Assembly (NCBI RefSeq): GCF_016545825.1
Contig: NC_052614.1
Coordinates: 21,780,559-21,844,558, forward strand
Length of the DNA stretch: 64,000 nucleotides
Direction: 5' to 3'
Source of the DNA: Eucalyptus grandis
Lineage: Eukaryota > Streptophyta > Magnoliopsida > Myrtales > Myrtaceae
Shown here: piece after piece, positions 12,045 to 22,539 of the stretch
Numbering within the stretch: the stretch's first letter is position 1
How the letters are laid out: every line of letters begins with the position of its first letter
Position numbers and translations under genes: made by a program
Notes under the pieces: generated by a model
The model's database searches: none
What the model was told of the DNA's origin: nothing
Seen by the model: only the letters and a program-made list of their open reading frames with translations

Positions 12045-12698
12045 ATGTCGTCTTCGCGAAAGTCCTCAAGAATCGCAAGCAGGGGACCACAGAAAATGAG
12101 TGAAGGGCCTACTCACTTCGATCTTACGGAAGATGAAGTTTCTCTAGATCAGCAACCGAGCCCACAACATTCTCAGCAGCGTCATTCTCCACCACCTAGT
12201 CATCAAGGCGTTGTTCAACAGGAAGAAATCATCGAGGAAGCAGACCCCGTAAGAACTCAAAAGCCTGCTTTTATCTACAAGCTATATCGTGCTTTAAAAG
12301 GAATTCGTACTCCTTTGAAATATGTTGATGATTTTGTTAAAGAAAAAGGATATATGAACGAATATATCTTTCTGAAAAGAATGGAAAGTTTGGGAATCGC
12401 TCGTAAAGGGGTGGCTGAGGAAACCCTTGCGAATATCCCAAGTGATCCTCGTGATTTGGGGGCCAAATCTGTAGATGGGAATGATGATGACAATATGTTC
12501 AGTCTATTTCAACCGAAAATGGGTATTGCGGCTGAAATTCAAGGAAAAAGGGGAGATTTGTTCAGATCAAAGGAACAAAAGGATCTGTACTCGAAATTGC
12601 TGAAGCGTGGGGTAATAAACCCTAGGAGTGTGGACTTTGATTTTCTGGATCTTTGTGAAAGTGAACTTGAGGGAAAAGTTCAGTTATCTTCAACTTGA
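12045..12698 (+). CDS. Extra post-pol gene of Sirevirus-type element, N-terminal part
   Basis: This is a 217-codon frame on the element's coding strand, after RNase H. The start MSSSRKSSRIASRG is basic, followed by a Pro/Gln/His-rich, probably disordered stretch (residues 30-70). A more ordered part follows: IYKLYRALKGIRTPLKYVDD and YSKLLKRGVINPRSVDFDFL. The last motif resembles the start of the domain annotated in plants as putative plant transposon protein, which often lies between pol and the 3' LTR in SIRE-type elements. The frame stops at 12699, and related codons seem to continue in other frames to 12950, so it was probably once joined to 12952-13953. Function is unknown; an envelope role has been proposed for some SIRE elements but is unproven. 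Confidence 0.6.
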   Translation: MSSSRKSSRIASRGPQKMSEGPTHFDLTEDEVSLDQQPSPQHSQQRHSPPPSHQGVVQQEEIIEEADPVRTQKPAFIYKLYRALKGIRTPLKYVDDFVKEKGYMNEYIFLKRMESLGIARKGVAEETLANIPSDPRDLGAKSVDGNDDDNMFSLFQPKMGIAAEIQGKRGDLFRSKEQKDLYSKLLKRGVINPRSVDFDFLDLCESELEGKVQLSST

Positions 12699-12951
12699 AA
12701 AGTTCTTTCGACTCAACCGAGGCTTATCTTTGAATTGATTTGCATATTTCTATTCAAATCTTAGCTTTTTAGATGCGAATAGATTTTCCTTGATGTCAAA
12801 GAACAAGACTATGTTGTGGATATGGATATGCTGGCTGATGTGTTAGAAGTTGAGAGAGGGAGATATCAACCGATTAAGGTTTCCATTGCTCGGGCCACAC
12901 TTGAACTGGTGAAGGACGGGAGAACGAAGAGAGAAGATCACCTACTCAAGG

Positions 12952-13953
12952 ATGAATGCATTCAACATCTTGCTTCACAAAACTGTGATTAATTGCCTTC
13001 GGCCGAAATCAACTTCCAAAACTGATGTTTCAAGCTCTGAGGCAAAGCTGATGTATGCCATCCTCTGTGGAAAGAAGTTTTCTCTCCCTCATACTGTCAT
13101 GTTTCACATGTATAGAGTAGTGATGAAGGACAGAGGTCAACTCCCTTACCCAAGCCTTGTTACGAAGTTATTCAGACATTTGAATATTCAGCCTCCGCAA
13201 ATCTTTTGTGTTCGATCATGCGATTATATGGTGGTAAGACTGAAAATGGTGACCAAAATGCGTTTGAAGGAACTGAGCAAGGAATTGGAGAAATTCAAGG
13301 AGAAGACTCCTGCCAAGTCTCATCAACTCTCTTCTGCTGCTAAGAGAAAAGGGAAGGAGCCCATGGCTGCTCCATCAAAGAGAAGAAGAGCTCTCCTCGT
13401 TGAGGATGAAGATGATGACGACGACATCACCATCTCTGCAATGGCATTGAAGAACTTAAGTCGTCCTGTTCCACAGAAAGAATCGGAACAAAAGACGAAA
13501 GAAGCAGAGGAGAAGGAAGAAGAAGAAAGAGAAGCAAAGGAGAAGGAAGATGAAGAAAGAGAAACAGAGCAAGAAGCAGAGCAAGAAAGACCTGAAGAAG
13601 AAAGAAGAGAAGGTGAACCTGAAGGAATCTCTTTTACACCTGTAGGCATAGAAACAGGGGGAGATCAGGAGAAAGGAGTGACATCTTCATATCCAGATGA
13701 AAGTGAAGGAGTCAGTCGCTCGCCTGCAGACCCAGAAGATGTTTATGCATCTCAATTTCCAGAGGAAGGTCATGAAGCTTCATCGCCAAACCTGCGAGAT
13801 TATGCTGATCCACCATCGTCTGCTTTTACTCCATCAGAACGAGCAGAAGCAAGTACTCAGACTGATAATGGAGCAGATTTTCGCGAGAATCATGATATTC
13901 TCTTGGAGATGAAAGGTCGATTTATGCCTTGGGATGCGAAGTTCAAAGCTTGA
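12952..13953 (+). CDS. Extra post-pol gene, C-terminal part with acidic coiled coil
   Basis: This is a 333-codon frame. Residues 1-90 (LHKTVINCLRPKSTSKTDVS, AKLMYAILCGKKFSLPHTV) resemble the second half of the putative plant transposon protein domain. A basic KRKGKEP..KRRR patch follows at about residues 130-147 and could be a nuclear signal. Then comes a Glu/Lys/Arg-rich stretch (about 180-225) likely to form a coiled coil, and a Ser/Pro-rich tail. The start ATG is arbitrary because the upstream sequence appears to belong to the same ancestral protein in another frame. Helical sequence continues past the stop to about 14110. It is probably inactive as a split gene. Confidence 0.55.
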   Translation: MNAFNILLHKTVINCLRPKSTSKTDVSSSEAKLMYAILCGKKFSLPHTVMFHMYRVVMKDRGQLPYPSLVTKLFRHLNIQPPQIFCVRSCDYMVVRLKMVTKMRLKELSKELEKFKEKTPAKSHQLSSAAKRKGKEPMAAPSKRRRALLVEDEDDDDDITISAMALKNLSRPVPQKESEQKTKEAEEKEEEEREAKEKEDEERETEQEAEQERPEEERREGEPEGISFTPVGIETGGDQEKGVTSSYPDESEGVSRSPADPEDVYASQFPEEGHEASSPNLRDYADPPSSAFTPSERAEASTQTDNGADFRENHDILLEMKGRFMPWDAKFKA

Positions 13954-14160
13954 AGAATGAAAGTTAAGCTTCTTCCTGTTCATTGAATGATAAGATGCAA
14001 GCCCTCTCTATTCAGAATCAGGCCAATGCCAAGAGTGAGGAGGTTGTACAGCTGAAGGAAGACTTTAAGAGGCTGGAAGGCATCGTTCAGTCTATGGAAG
14101 ATATCCAGCTTGTCCGTGTTCCCAAGCATTCTTAAACTTCATCTCATCCTTTTTAATGAT

Positions 14161-14174
14161 GACAAAAAGGGGGA
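14161..14174 (+). other. Internal polypurine tract copy
   Basis: ACAAAAAGGGGGAGAG lies 340 bp upstream of the functional tract. Extra polypurine tracts between the last gene and the 3' LTR are a described trait of Sireviruses. It could prime additional plus-strand starts. Confidence 0.6.
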
Positions 14175-14497
14175 GAGATGCAAGATTTGATTCAAAAACT
14201 CTTTTCATTCATTAAACTTTTTGTTGGACTAATTTGAGGTTTATGGTTTGAACCTATTTGACTGTGTTTTGTGTCTGGATAAGAACTGCCTAGACTTGGA
14301 TTTGACTTGACTGCTTCTATTTATCAATATTGATATCTTATGAATGGCTTAATCATATATTGGACTAACTTATTTTCTGTGGTTGCAGAATCTAGTGTTA
14401 TTCTATTAGCCATTTATTTCAATAAGATATGCATATGTGTTTGAGAAATGTTTTGCGGGTCAAAGTTATCCAAATCTGCGGAAGGTTTTGTCACCAT

Positions 14498-14510
14498 CAA
14501 AAAGGGAGAT
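14498..14510 (+). other. Polypurine tract at 3' LTR
   Basis: AAAAAGGGAGAT directly abuts the TGTTGG start of the 3' LTR, where the plus-strand primer is expected. Confidence 0.85.
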
Positions 14511-15399
14511 TGTTGGAGAAATCCTCATGAAGAGTTTTGAAGTTGACAAAACGTATCCTTGATCTAGTCGAAAGTCTGCGACTCGTCGGTTAAAGTCTGA
14601 AGACTTCCGGACAAAGACTCAAGACTCAAAGTCTATCCTCGTTGACGATCTCTAATCCGTTGAAGAAAGGTTATCCATAATCAATGGTTTGTTCGGGATT
14701 TAACCTTATCATCCGGAGAAGATCTCGTGGGTTGGAGAAGACGTATCGTAATCCTTTGATTGATCAAGATTGATTCAATGACTGAAGATTCGATGATTGT
14801 CTAAGTATTATTGGAAGGTTCTACTTATGGAAACCGAGATCCCGATTGTATGGGCGAACGATTGATGGGCTATCAACACGTTCCTTTAATAACTCGAACA
14901 ATTTTCCTAATTGATTCCGTCCAACGGGTAGATTGGAGGAATTCCTTTGGTAAGTGCCAACGGATATGATGGCATAAAGGAGTATATAAGGAAGTCGTTC
15001 TTAGTTGTTCGAGGTGTGCGCGATAGAAGAATTCCAAAGTCCAAGCTCCTATTTGTTTAGATAAATCTCTTGAGCGAATACTTGTATACAAAAGAGTCTA
15101 TATTTGTGAGAGACCTTGAGGAGGTGTGGTAGAACATCTACACTTTGTGGAATCAAGGCAAAGTGTCTTGTAACTTCTCTTTTGATCGTAGTGAAATCAA
15201 CCGGTGGGCTGTCGGTGCGGAAGAGTGGACGTAGGCTTGGAATAAGCCGAACCACTATAAATCCTGTGTTTAATTTTCTCTTCCTTACTCTCTTTACCCC
15301 GATCGTATTTCAATCTATTAAGAATTGCTTCCGTATTCAAGAAAAATTGTTTGTGCGCCTATTCACCCCCCTCTCTAGGTGTTTATACTAGCTATATCA
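14511..15399 (+). repeat. 3' LTR of the copia element
   Basis: It is 889 bp, starts TGTTGGAGAAATCC and ends TAGCTATATCA. It is followed by ACCAC, matching the bases before the 5' LTR. Compared with the 5' LTR it has many small deletions in the 14570-14720 and 15170-15220 parts. Confidence 0.93.
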
Positions 15400-16057
15400 A
15401 CCACCACGTAAAATGTCCTTTGTTTTGGTGTCTACGAATCAAACAACTTTGCAAAAGGTGATTAGTCTGGCATCTTCACGATGGGAAAGTCCACTTTTGA
15501 TGGTTGCAAGTCCACAAAAGATGCCAAACAGTGCCCACATAGATGACCCACCCATGTGTTAGGGGATTCGAGGAAAGGGATGAAATTTCCTGACAAAGAC
15601 AGTGATTTCCCCGATAAGACTCGTGACCTAATGCAGTCCTCTCCAATAGAAAGCCGGTCTCTGGGATATAGTGCTCATGCGCTCATCTTCCTTGCTTAGT
15701 CTGCCGACCTAGCAAATGATGAATGGGATTCAAGCCTCGAAGTGAAAGCCAATATAGAGAAAGCATGAAGAGGATGCATAGGGGAAGAAGGAATAGATGA
15801 TAGCGTAAAGTTAATCGTTATCTCTTAGTTTTGTAGAAGATGGCCATGGATAAATAGATAAAAGAGACGACGCGGATGCTAATGGACACAATTGTTCGAT
15901 GATAGCCTTTGAATTCTTATTTTATGAAATTGTTAAATGTTGAAGGATTACCATCACGAAAAATTATAAGTTGTTACATTTGTGATATATTTACCCTAAA
16001 CTAATTATTTAGATCACAAAAAAGCATAAGTTGATAAACATATAATAAATTTACCCC
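15400..16057. repeat. Segmental duplication A, right part
   Basis: This part continues segment A after the copia element and is colinear with 19223-19594 and 20455-20727. At about 15788 it reads ggggaagaaggaatagatg without interruption, which is the empty site of the solo LTR in segment B. No gene is seen. Confidence 0.8.
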
Positions 16058-17742
16058 ACACAAAAGTGAGAAACAAAAAAAAAAAAAATTCATTATTCAC
16101 TCTTGCCACCGCTCGCCCGCCCGCCGCTCGTGACACACTGGACACTTGCCCCACCCCAAAAAATAGAAATATAATTATGTTATCAAACAAATTTCTATTC
16201 CAAAATATAAATTTTGAATCATTATTAAACATATTTAACTTTACTCGAAACTTATTTAGAGAATAAAAATTTGTTTTAGAAATTTTTATCATGCGTGTCC
16301 TAAATCAAATATTTTTAATCTTAGAAATTGGAGGTCATATGTTCAGATATCATCAAAATATCATCAAAACTGCTCTGAGTTGAAGCCACCTATACATATA
16401 AAAACCCAAACTTAACTAGTCGTGGGACTTACAAAGTGTTTCATGAGTTTTCAAGTAGTTAGACCTTTACACTCATGCATACGAGTTATAAAAATGCCAC
16501 GCACAAAAGGGAAAAAAAAAAAACGTAGCTCCAAAACAGTTGGGCCCCGATCGAGTTTCCATTTTTAATAAGACGTGATATTGGATGCTTTAGAGCACAA
16601 ATCCATCATTTATTGAAGCAATCTCCGTGTTAACCGAAGTCCTCTAGCTTTTTGGAAGGTTGAATCATTTTTTTTAAGCTAAACGAGTCAATTCTTTCCA
16701 ATCGGGAACTGCAAGAAGCTTCCAAGAGGTTTCCTCCTCCAAATTTGTTCCATTGTATTTTATAAAGTCATGCGAGATAATTATGAAATTCTAATGATAT
16801 TTAATATTAATGACGGGCAAACGAATTCCTTTAAATAGCCAAAAAGAACAAGATATTGTTAGATGACTTAAGTAATATTCCACTAATTAAGATGATCATC
16901 AAGAAAAGATTACTTAAAAGATTAAATTTCAGTTGGTGAGATAAATTTATCATTGCTTTCTTGAAAAAAAAAAAAAAACAACATGAGTAGTATATAAAGA
17001 AACTCCAAACTCATTTGCAACGACCCATTATAAGAGTAGAGTTCGACCAATTGAGCTATATCCCTTGAGCCAAGTGGAGCATGGGAAGAAGTCAAATGCT
17101 TATTCTATTATTTTCTTTTCTTTTCCTTGGTGCAGTTGACCCATCGCCAATTTGAACAAAGAGATCTCACCCGTTAAGTAAATCATTGTACCTACGATCC
17201 AACCAATTGGGAAAAAATCAATAGATTCCTTTTCAAGAGGCTCATATTATAGAAATTTGATAAATTGTGATATGTTATGTAAAATACGCCAATCCCATTC
17301 TTAGTTCCATTTCATTAAAAAAAAAAGATATTTCTACCAAAAGTGTTTTTGTGAAAATAAAAAAATGGAAACCTAAAACAATTTTTGTTTTCAATGACCT
17401 AAAAATGTTTTCTCAAACCAAATGGATCGTAAGTGTTATTTTCTAATGAAATCTTTTTCCCTTCATAATGAAGCCGCAGCCATGGAAGTCGTAACCTCCG
17501 TTGGAGATCTGCAGTCCAGATGAAATATTTTTAATGTCTCTTGCAATCGGATGCCTTACTTTTCTTTTTCTTTTTCTTTTTGCTATAATTTGATTTATGA
17601 ATCAGCTATATTTTTAAAATATATTTTCCTAGTCTCCGCAATTTTTCCTTTTCTTCTTTTCTTTCCTTAAAAAAGGTACGTTGCCGTCATGGATAAAGTT
17701 TATCTAATGGAATATTTAACTGTTCAAAGTCAATATATTGAA
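16058..17742. other. Intergenic AT-rich spacer between duplications A and B
   Basis: A small GC patch at 16105-16140, several poly-A or poly-T runs and one plastid-like fragment (17015-17100) are the only notable content. The short ORFs in both strands at 16014-16292 overlap each other and have no motif. Confidence 0.5.
17015..17100 (-). pseudogene. trnA-UGC: Plastid-derived insert with trnA-UGC 5' exon
   Basis: On the minus strand, 17063 downward reads GGGATATAGCTCAATTGGTC and continues through the anticodon region to GGGTCGTTGC. This resembles the chloroplast tRNA-Ala(UGC) 5' exon running into its group II intron. The sequence just before it (CCCATGCTCCACTTGGC) resembles the spacer upstream in the plastid rRNA operon. 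Several bases differ from the plastid form and the 3' exon is absent, so it is a nuclear plastid-DNA fragment and not a working tRNA gene. Identification is from memory of the plastid sequence. Confidence 0.6.
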
Positions 17743-19594
17743 TTTGAAGTCCTTGTTATCAACATTTTTTGCTAATCACCTAGAAATCGCACTTTAAAGG
17801 GCGTAGAATCTATTCATACTTTTCAGTATGATGTTCGGTACTCAATTCTAGATTGCAGTTGCACTTTTTAACAAAAATTTACAGCTATGTTGAAGAAATT
17901 GTGGTCATCAGCGATAGCAAGGACCCTTACCACCACCTAACATGTCCTCTTTTTTTTCGGCCTGGACCTAACATGTCCTTTGTTCTGGTGTCTACGAATC
18001 AAACAACTTTGCCAAAGGTAATCAGTTCGGCATCTTTATGATGGGAAAGTCCACTTATGATAGATAAAAGTCCACAGAAGATGCCAAACGGTGCCCACGT
18101 AGATGACTCACCTATGTGTTGGGTTATTCTAGAAAGAGAGGAAATTTCCTGACGAAGACATTGATTTCCTTGATAAGACTCGTGACCCACTGCAGTCGTC
18201 TCCGATAGAAATCCGCCTCCTAGGAAACAATGTTCAGACTCTAAATCTTCCTCGCCTAGTTTCTGTTTTAAAGAGATAGCCAAATATAGAGAAAGCATGA
18301 AGGGGACGAATAGGAGAAGAACGAACAGAGGATAGAGTAGCCTTAATGGCGATCTCTTAGTTTAACGGACGCTAACGTCGTAATATACAACCATAGGACG
18401 GGTCGTAGTAATTAGTTATTGAAACATCACAAAGCAAAGTGATGTTATGATACATTTTCGTAATCAAGTGTAAAAATGGTGTAAAACAGAAGTATGCACC
18501 TAAAAATTTTCCAAAGATGAATGGAACGAACATTGATGCAAGTTCCACAAGAAATGGAGCCAAGGAGGAGGCGGACGCATGATTTCCGTTGCATTACAGA
18601 GAAAATGACTTTGCTTTTTTTTACTCATCCACTTTGATGACAAAATCAGTGTTAATCCTGCCTTTTAAGAAAAAAATAGTAATATATGAGAGCGCCTTGC
18701 ACTTCTTGTGGACCTCCCATGGATTGTGCTCCTAGGTGGGTTAGAAATTGGAATCTGAAAGAAAACCAAATAAATTTGTACCTCTCTTATAAACAAAATT
18801 GTTTTTTTTTTTTTTTACCCAAGATGAAAAGATAGACACGGTTTGTCATATAATAGAATGTGATGGAGGTTAAATATATTTTAGCCTAATGTTAATTACA
18901 TCTACCTTAGATTCAATCCCTTAAAGTTGGCTCAGATAGTTGGGGAGTCGAATATTATTTTGGGAACTTGAATCACATGTTCAAATTTCATTAATACTGC
19001 TATTAATCAAGGTCACCTGCACAAGTATATACTTGATCACAATTGGATCACTTGCACAAGTATATATATATTGAAAATCACCTACAAATCGCACTTTAAA
19101 AGGTGTAGAATCTGCTTTTACTTTTCAGTAAGATATTTAGTATGCAATTGCACTTTTCAATAAAAGTTTACAACTGTGTTGAAGAAATTCTGGTCATCAG
19201 CGACGGCAAGGAGGCTCTCACCACCACGTAACATGTCCTTTGTTTTGGTGTCTACGAATCACACAACTTTGCAAAAGGTGTTTAGTCCGGCATCTTCACG
19301 ATGGGAAAGTCCACTTTTGATAGATGCAAGTCCACAAAAGATGCCAAACAGTGCCCACATAGATGACCCACCCATGTGTTAGGGGATGAAATTTCCTGAC
19401 GAAGACAGTGATTTCCCCGATAAGACTCGTGACCTAATGCAGTCCTCTCCAATAGAAAGCCGGTCTCTGGGATACAGTGCTCATGCGCTCTTTCTCGCTT
19501 AGTCTGCCGACCTAGCAAATGATGAATGGGATTCAAGCCTCGAAGTGAAAGCCAATATAGAGAAAGCATGAAGAGGATGAAGAGGGGAAGAAGG
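17743..19594. repeat. Segmental duplication B, left part
   Basis: Colinear with segment A (4266-5841 and 15400-15792). At 19209-19235 it reads ggaggctctcaccaccacg with no insertion, which is the empty site of the copia element. It ends at the solo-LTR target duplication GAAGG (19590-19594). Confidence 0.82.
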
Positions 19595-20454
19595 TGTTGG
19601 AACCAAAACGATTTGGAACTAATTGTAGGGTATGCGACCCTTTGCTACTCAAATTAATTGTAGAGTGCGCAGCTTATAAAATATGCGGAAATATAAGACT
19701 CAAAATAAACTCAGTAAGCTGATACAATCACATGCTCAAACTAATTGATACATGCACATAAACAACTATTCTATTTTCTTCCCTTCTCGATCACGGAGGG
19801 ATAACTCGCTCATACAGAGCTACTGAGGCTGCAGTGCCTTTCTCTCTTGAAGTTCACCGTTGCACCTGGTGACTTCCTGTTCCGAAGCTCTCACTGCTGG
19901 AGGCTTTCCTTGAAGCTCACATACGTGTGGCTTCCTTGTTGGCCTGAAGTTCTCCGCCTGCGTGTGACGTGAGGCCCTCTCCCTGGCCTGTTGACCTGAG
20001 GCTCTAAGCCTCCCTACTCTGCCTGTGGTGGCTTGAGGCTGTTAAGCCTCTCTTCGAGGCCTTTAGGCCTGCTCCTTCACCTTGAGGCCTTTTGGCCTGT
20101 TTTACGTTTGCACTCCCAAGCCCTATTTATAGACATCTTCCACCGCCTGGATTCCACCGCCTGAACTCTACCGCCATTGTCTTCAACGTGCAAGAGTTGA
20201 AGTTGAACTTTTCTTCTTGGTTAAGAGTCAACAATTGTGGGCTGTCTTCTTTTCCTTCACGTTTAAGTTGAAGCTTGCTTCCTGCTCTTGAAGACTCCAG
20301 CAACAAGTATAATATTATTTTAATATGTGCCCATTCTTTTTTTAATCAGCTTGTGGCTTCTTCAAGAATTCTCTTCTTTGGCGGTTTACGAAGTGACGCT
20401 GCAGCACACTTCTCTTTGGCTTCTTATTATTATATTAGGTGTTGTACTCCAACA
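19595..20454 (-). mobile_element. Solo LTR
   Basis: It is 860 bp, starts TGTTGGAACC and ends CTCCAACA, so the terminal TGTTGGA/TCCAACA is inverted. It is flanked by 5-bp direct repeats GAAGG at 19590-19594 and 20455-20459. No internal coding region or second LTR is present, as expected after recombination between the LTRs of a full element. The minus strand has CTATAAATAG at 20132-20123, so the element probably ran right to left. Segment A keeps the uninterrupted site near 15788. The R/U5 part (19880-20105) is rich in AGGCCT/AGGCTT short inverted words. Confidence 0.88.
20123..20132 (-). promoter_or_regulatory. TATA box of solo LTR
   Basis: CTATAAATAG on the minus strand is a strong plant TATA form. 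It sits about 320 bp from the likely U3 start. Confidence 0.55.
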
Positions 20455-20727
20455 GAAGGAATAGATGATAGCGTAAAGTTAATGGTTATCTCTTAGTTTT
20501 GTAGAAGATGACCATGGATAAATAGATAAAAGAGACGATGCGGATGCTAATGGACACAATTGTTCGATGATAACCTTTGAATTCTTATGTTATGAAATTG
20601 TTAAATGTTGAATGATTACCATCACGAAAAATTATAAGTTGTTACATTTGTGATATATTTACCATAAACTAATTATTTGGATCACAAAAAAATCATAAGT
20701 TGATAAACATATAACAAATTTACCATA
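20455..20727. repeat. Segmental duplication B, right part
   Basis: Colinear with 15788-16057 of segment A. The copies diverge after a shared aaatttacc motif. Confidence 0.78.
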
Positions 20728-20777
20728 AACTTATATTTGAGTCACCTAAGACCCAAAACTAGTACACGAGTGACACA

Positions 20778-20975
20778 TTTACTCTCTATGAACTTCTGTC
20801 AATTTTTACTGTGAAACTGTTAAAACACATGACAATAACTTAGTTGATGTAATAAGTTCATGTGAAGATTCATAATTTACTCTCTATTAACTTCCGTCAA
20901 TTTTTACTGTGAAATTGTTAAGCTGGAAAACACATGACGATAACTTAGTTGATGTAGTAAGTTCATGTGAAAATT
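20778..20975. repeat. Two-copy tandem repeat, about 98 bp
   Basis: The unit begins TTTACTCTCTAT at 20778 and again at 20876. Both copies share tcaatttttactgtgaaa, acacatgac and taacttagttgatgta. The second copy has a short insertion. Confidence 0.8.
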
Positions 20976-20984
20976 CATAACACA

Positions 20985-21045
20985 CACTCTCTCTCTCTCT
21001 CTCAATTAGCCCTAATTTCTCTCTCTCTCTCAATTAACCCTAATT
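20985..21045. repeat. CT microsatellite with CCCTAAT interruptions
   Basis: Two (CT)n runs are separated by caattagccctaattt and followed by caattaaccctaattt. This is a simple repeat. Confidence 0.85.
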
Positions 21046-21612
21046 TGAAAACAAATAGGACTCATTATATTTCTCTTCCTTAAAGCACTCTTACCTTTCT
21101 TTGACTTCCCTTCATCGAGCACACTCCATTTTTTTTTTCTTTGTGTTCGTGATTATGCATCAAAACTCGTTAGAGCTCACTTTTATCTTTGATAATGTTC
21201 TCGTCTTTGATTTTTTTTTCCTCCGCTTGTTATCACCGAATTAAGATGTTCGATGGCTTCGATTGGAAGTGGTCCGAAGAGAAGCACGTCATCTTCCAAC
21301 TCTATCAACGAAATTCGTCAGAAGACAATCTAGGGCTTTTCGTGCTTTGAGAGAAAAAGAATAAGCTTTATTTGTTTTCAAATTAGAGCTGACTAAAGAA
21401 ACAGAGAGATTTATGGATTTCGACGTGAACTTGCCACGTCAACTGCGTTATTACCATATGGCATTCAATTCAATAATTTCATGATAAAATTTGACAGAAA
21501 CTAATTGATAGTAAATATGTCATACTTGTACTAGTTTGAAGTAACCAAAAAAATTGTTTCTAGTAAATTTATCACAATATCAATTTATGATTTTTCATGA
21601 TGTTAACCCAAT

Positions 21613-22539
21613 TTTAAAAAGCAACAAACTAACCAATGGATAAGAACTAAAAGACAAGATGAGTACTACACAATTTAAAACTCTCGATAACAAAATAAAT
21701 TAAACTAACTAATAAATCATTTTAGAAAAATACGACATTCCCCCACTTTTTTCTGAGGAAGAATTATTCCGAGGAAAATATTGTGTATCGATACAAGGCG
21801 TGGACCATAAGTAGATATTGTTGAACCTATGGCGAAACAAAATGTAACAGTTGAGAGGACGAACCTTGATCTTAAACTGCAAATTTGATTTCGCTTACAT
21901 TGCACAAGGCTTGTCGATTCTATTAAGGCTGTGCATTATGGATCGTGCACTTATTTCAGCCTCGCGAGAGCTTAAGAACATTACCACGGCCCATCAGAAG
22001 CGACCATGACTTCCACACTCGTGAAGGCGAACCCCATCAGAAGCTTGCGCAACCACCATTTTTCGCTCCACTTGTACGATTAGTTCGCTACGAACAATTG
22101 AGTTCAATCTTACTTAATGGCACTCTTCGTTACGAACAATTTATTTTCCGGCTAATGACATGGCAATATAATACTCGGATTCTATAGAAGACAATGCAAT
22201 GCATGTGGACTTCGTTTTAGATTTTTCATGAAGCCCAACTCGCGTCCCAATAACGCTCAAATGAAGGAGAAGAACCACCGTGAAAGAATGCATGATGCAT
22301 TTTATGTTATAAATGTCCCATTAATCTATCAAATTTTCCTAGTGCATATGTAATATCCGGTCTTGTGGCATTTCATAACATACATAAGACATTGTTTTGA
22401 TCAATTGTCTATCGTTATTTTTCACTTGGTCTACATTTGGGAAAACCAAATTTATTAAGCACTAATGTGATTGATTCGAAAATATTTTATTATCTTTTCA
22501 AATGACCTTTATTCCCAAAATCACATTCATAGTTTTGAA
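21613..22539. other. Intergenic, no gene recognised
   Basis: Short frames at 21717-22187 have no motif I recognise. Nothing is supported here. Confidence 0.5.

Larger units (their letters stand above)
5842..15399 (+). mobile_element. Ty1/copia LTR retrotransposon, Sirevirus (SIRE/Maximus) type
   Basis: This is a complete element in structure. It has two LTRs beginning TG and ending CA, an initiator-methionine tRNA primer site, gag with two CCHC knuckles, protease, integrase, reverse transcriptase, RNase H, an extra gene region after pol, and a polypurine tract against the 3' LTR. The order integrase before reverse transcriptase defines Ty1/copia. The 5-bp target duplication ACCAC is at 5837-5841 and 15400-15404. 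The ~9.6-kb length, the long post-pol region and the second polypurine tract suit the Sirevirus lineage. Every coding part carries frameshifts or stops, so it is not autonomous. Segment B (around 19210-19230) keeps the uninterrupted target. Confidence 0.93.
20600..21612. mobile_element. Element with long imperfect inverted repeats
   Basis: The left arm (about 20615-20850) and the right arm (about 21440-21612) match in inverted order. Shared words include tcatgaaaaatcataaattg-like, aaactagtacaagt-like and atatttact motifs. The centre holds CT microsatellites (20985-21045) and non-coding DNA. It looks like a foldback or MITE-type element. A relative of the left arm also lies at 15940-16057. Confidence 0.5.

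Noticed and set aside
13323..13649. 108-codon minus-strand Ser-rich frame
   Set aside because: It is the antisense shadow of the Glu/Lys-rich coiled coil in the copia extra gene.
17015..17064. Possible nuclear tRNA-Ala gene
   Set aside because: Only the 5' exon of the intron-containing plastid gene is present, with substitutions.
20985..21045. Telomere-like CCCTAA words
   Set aside because: Only isolated ccctaat words occur between CT repeats; there is no (CCCTAAA)n array.
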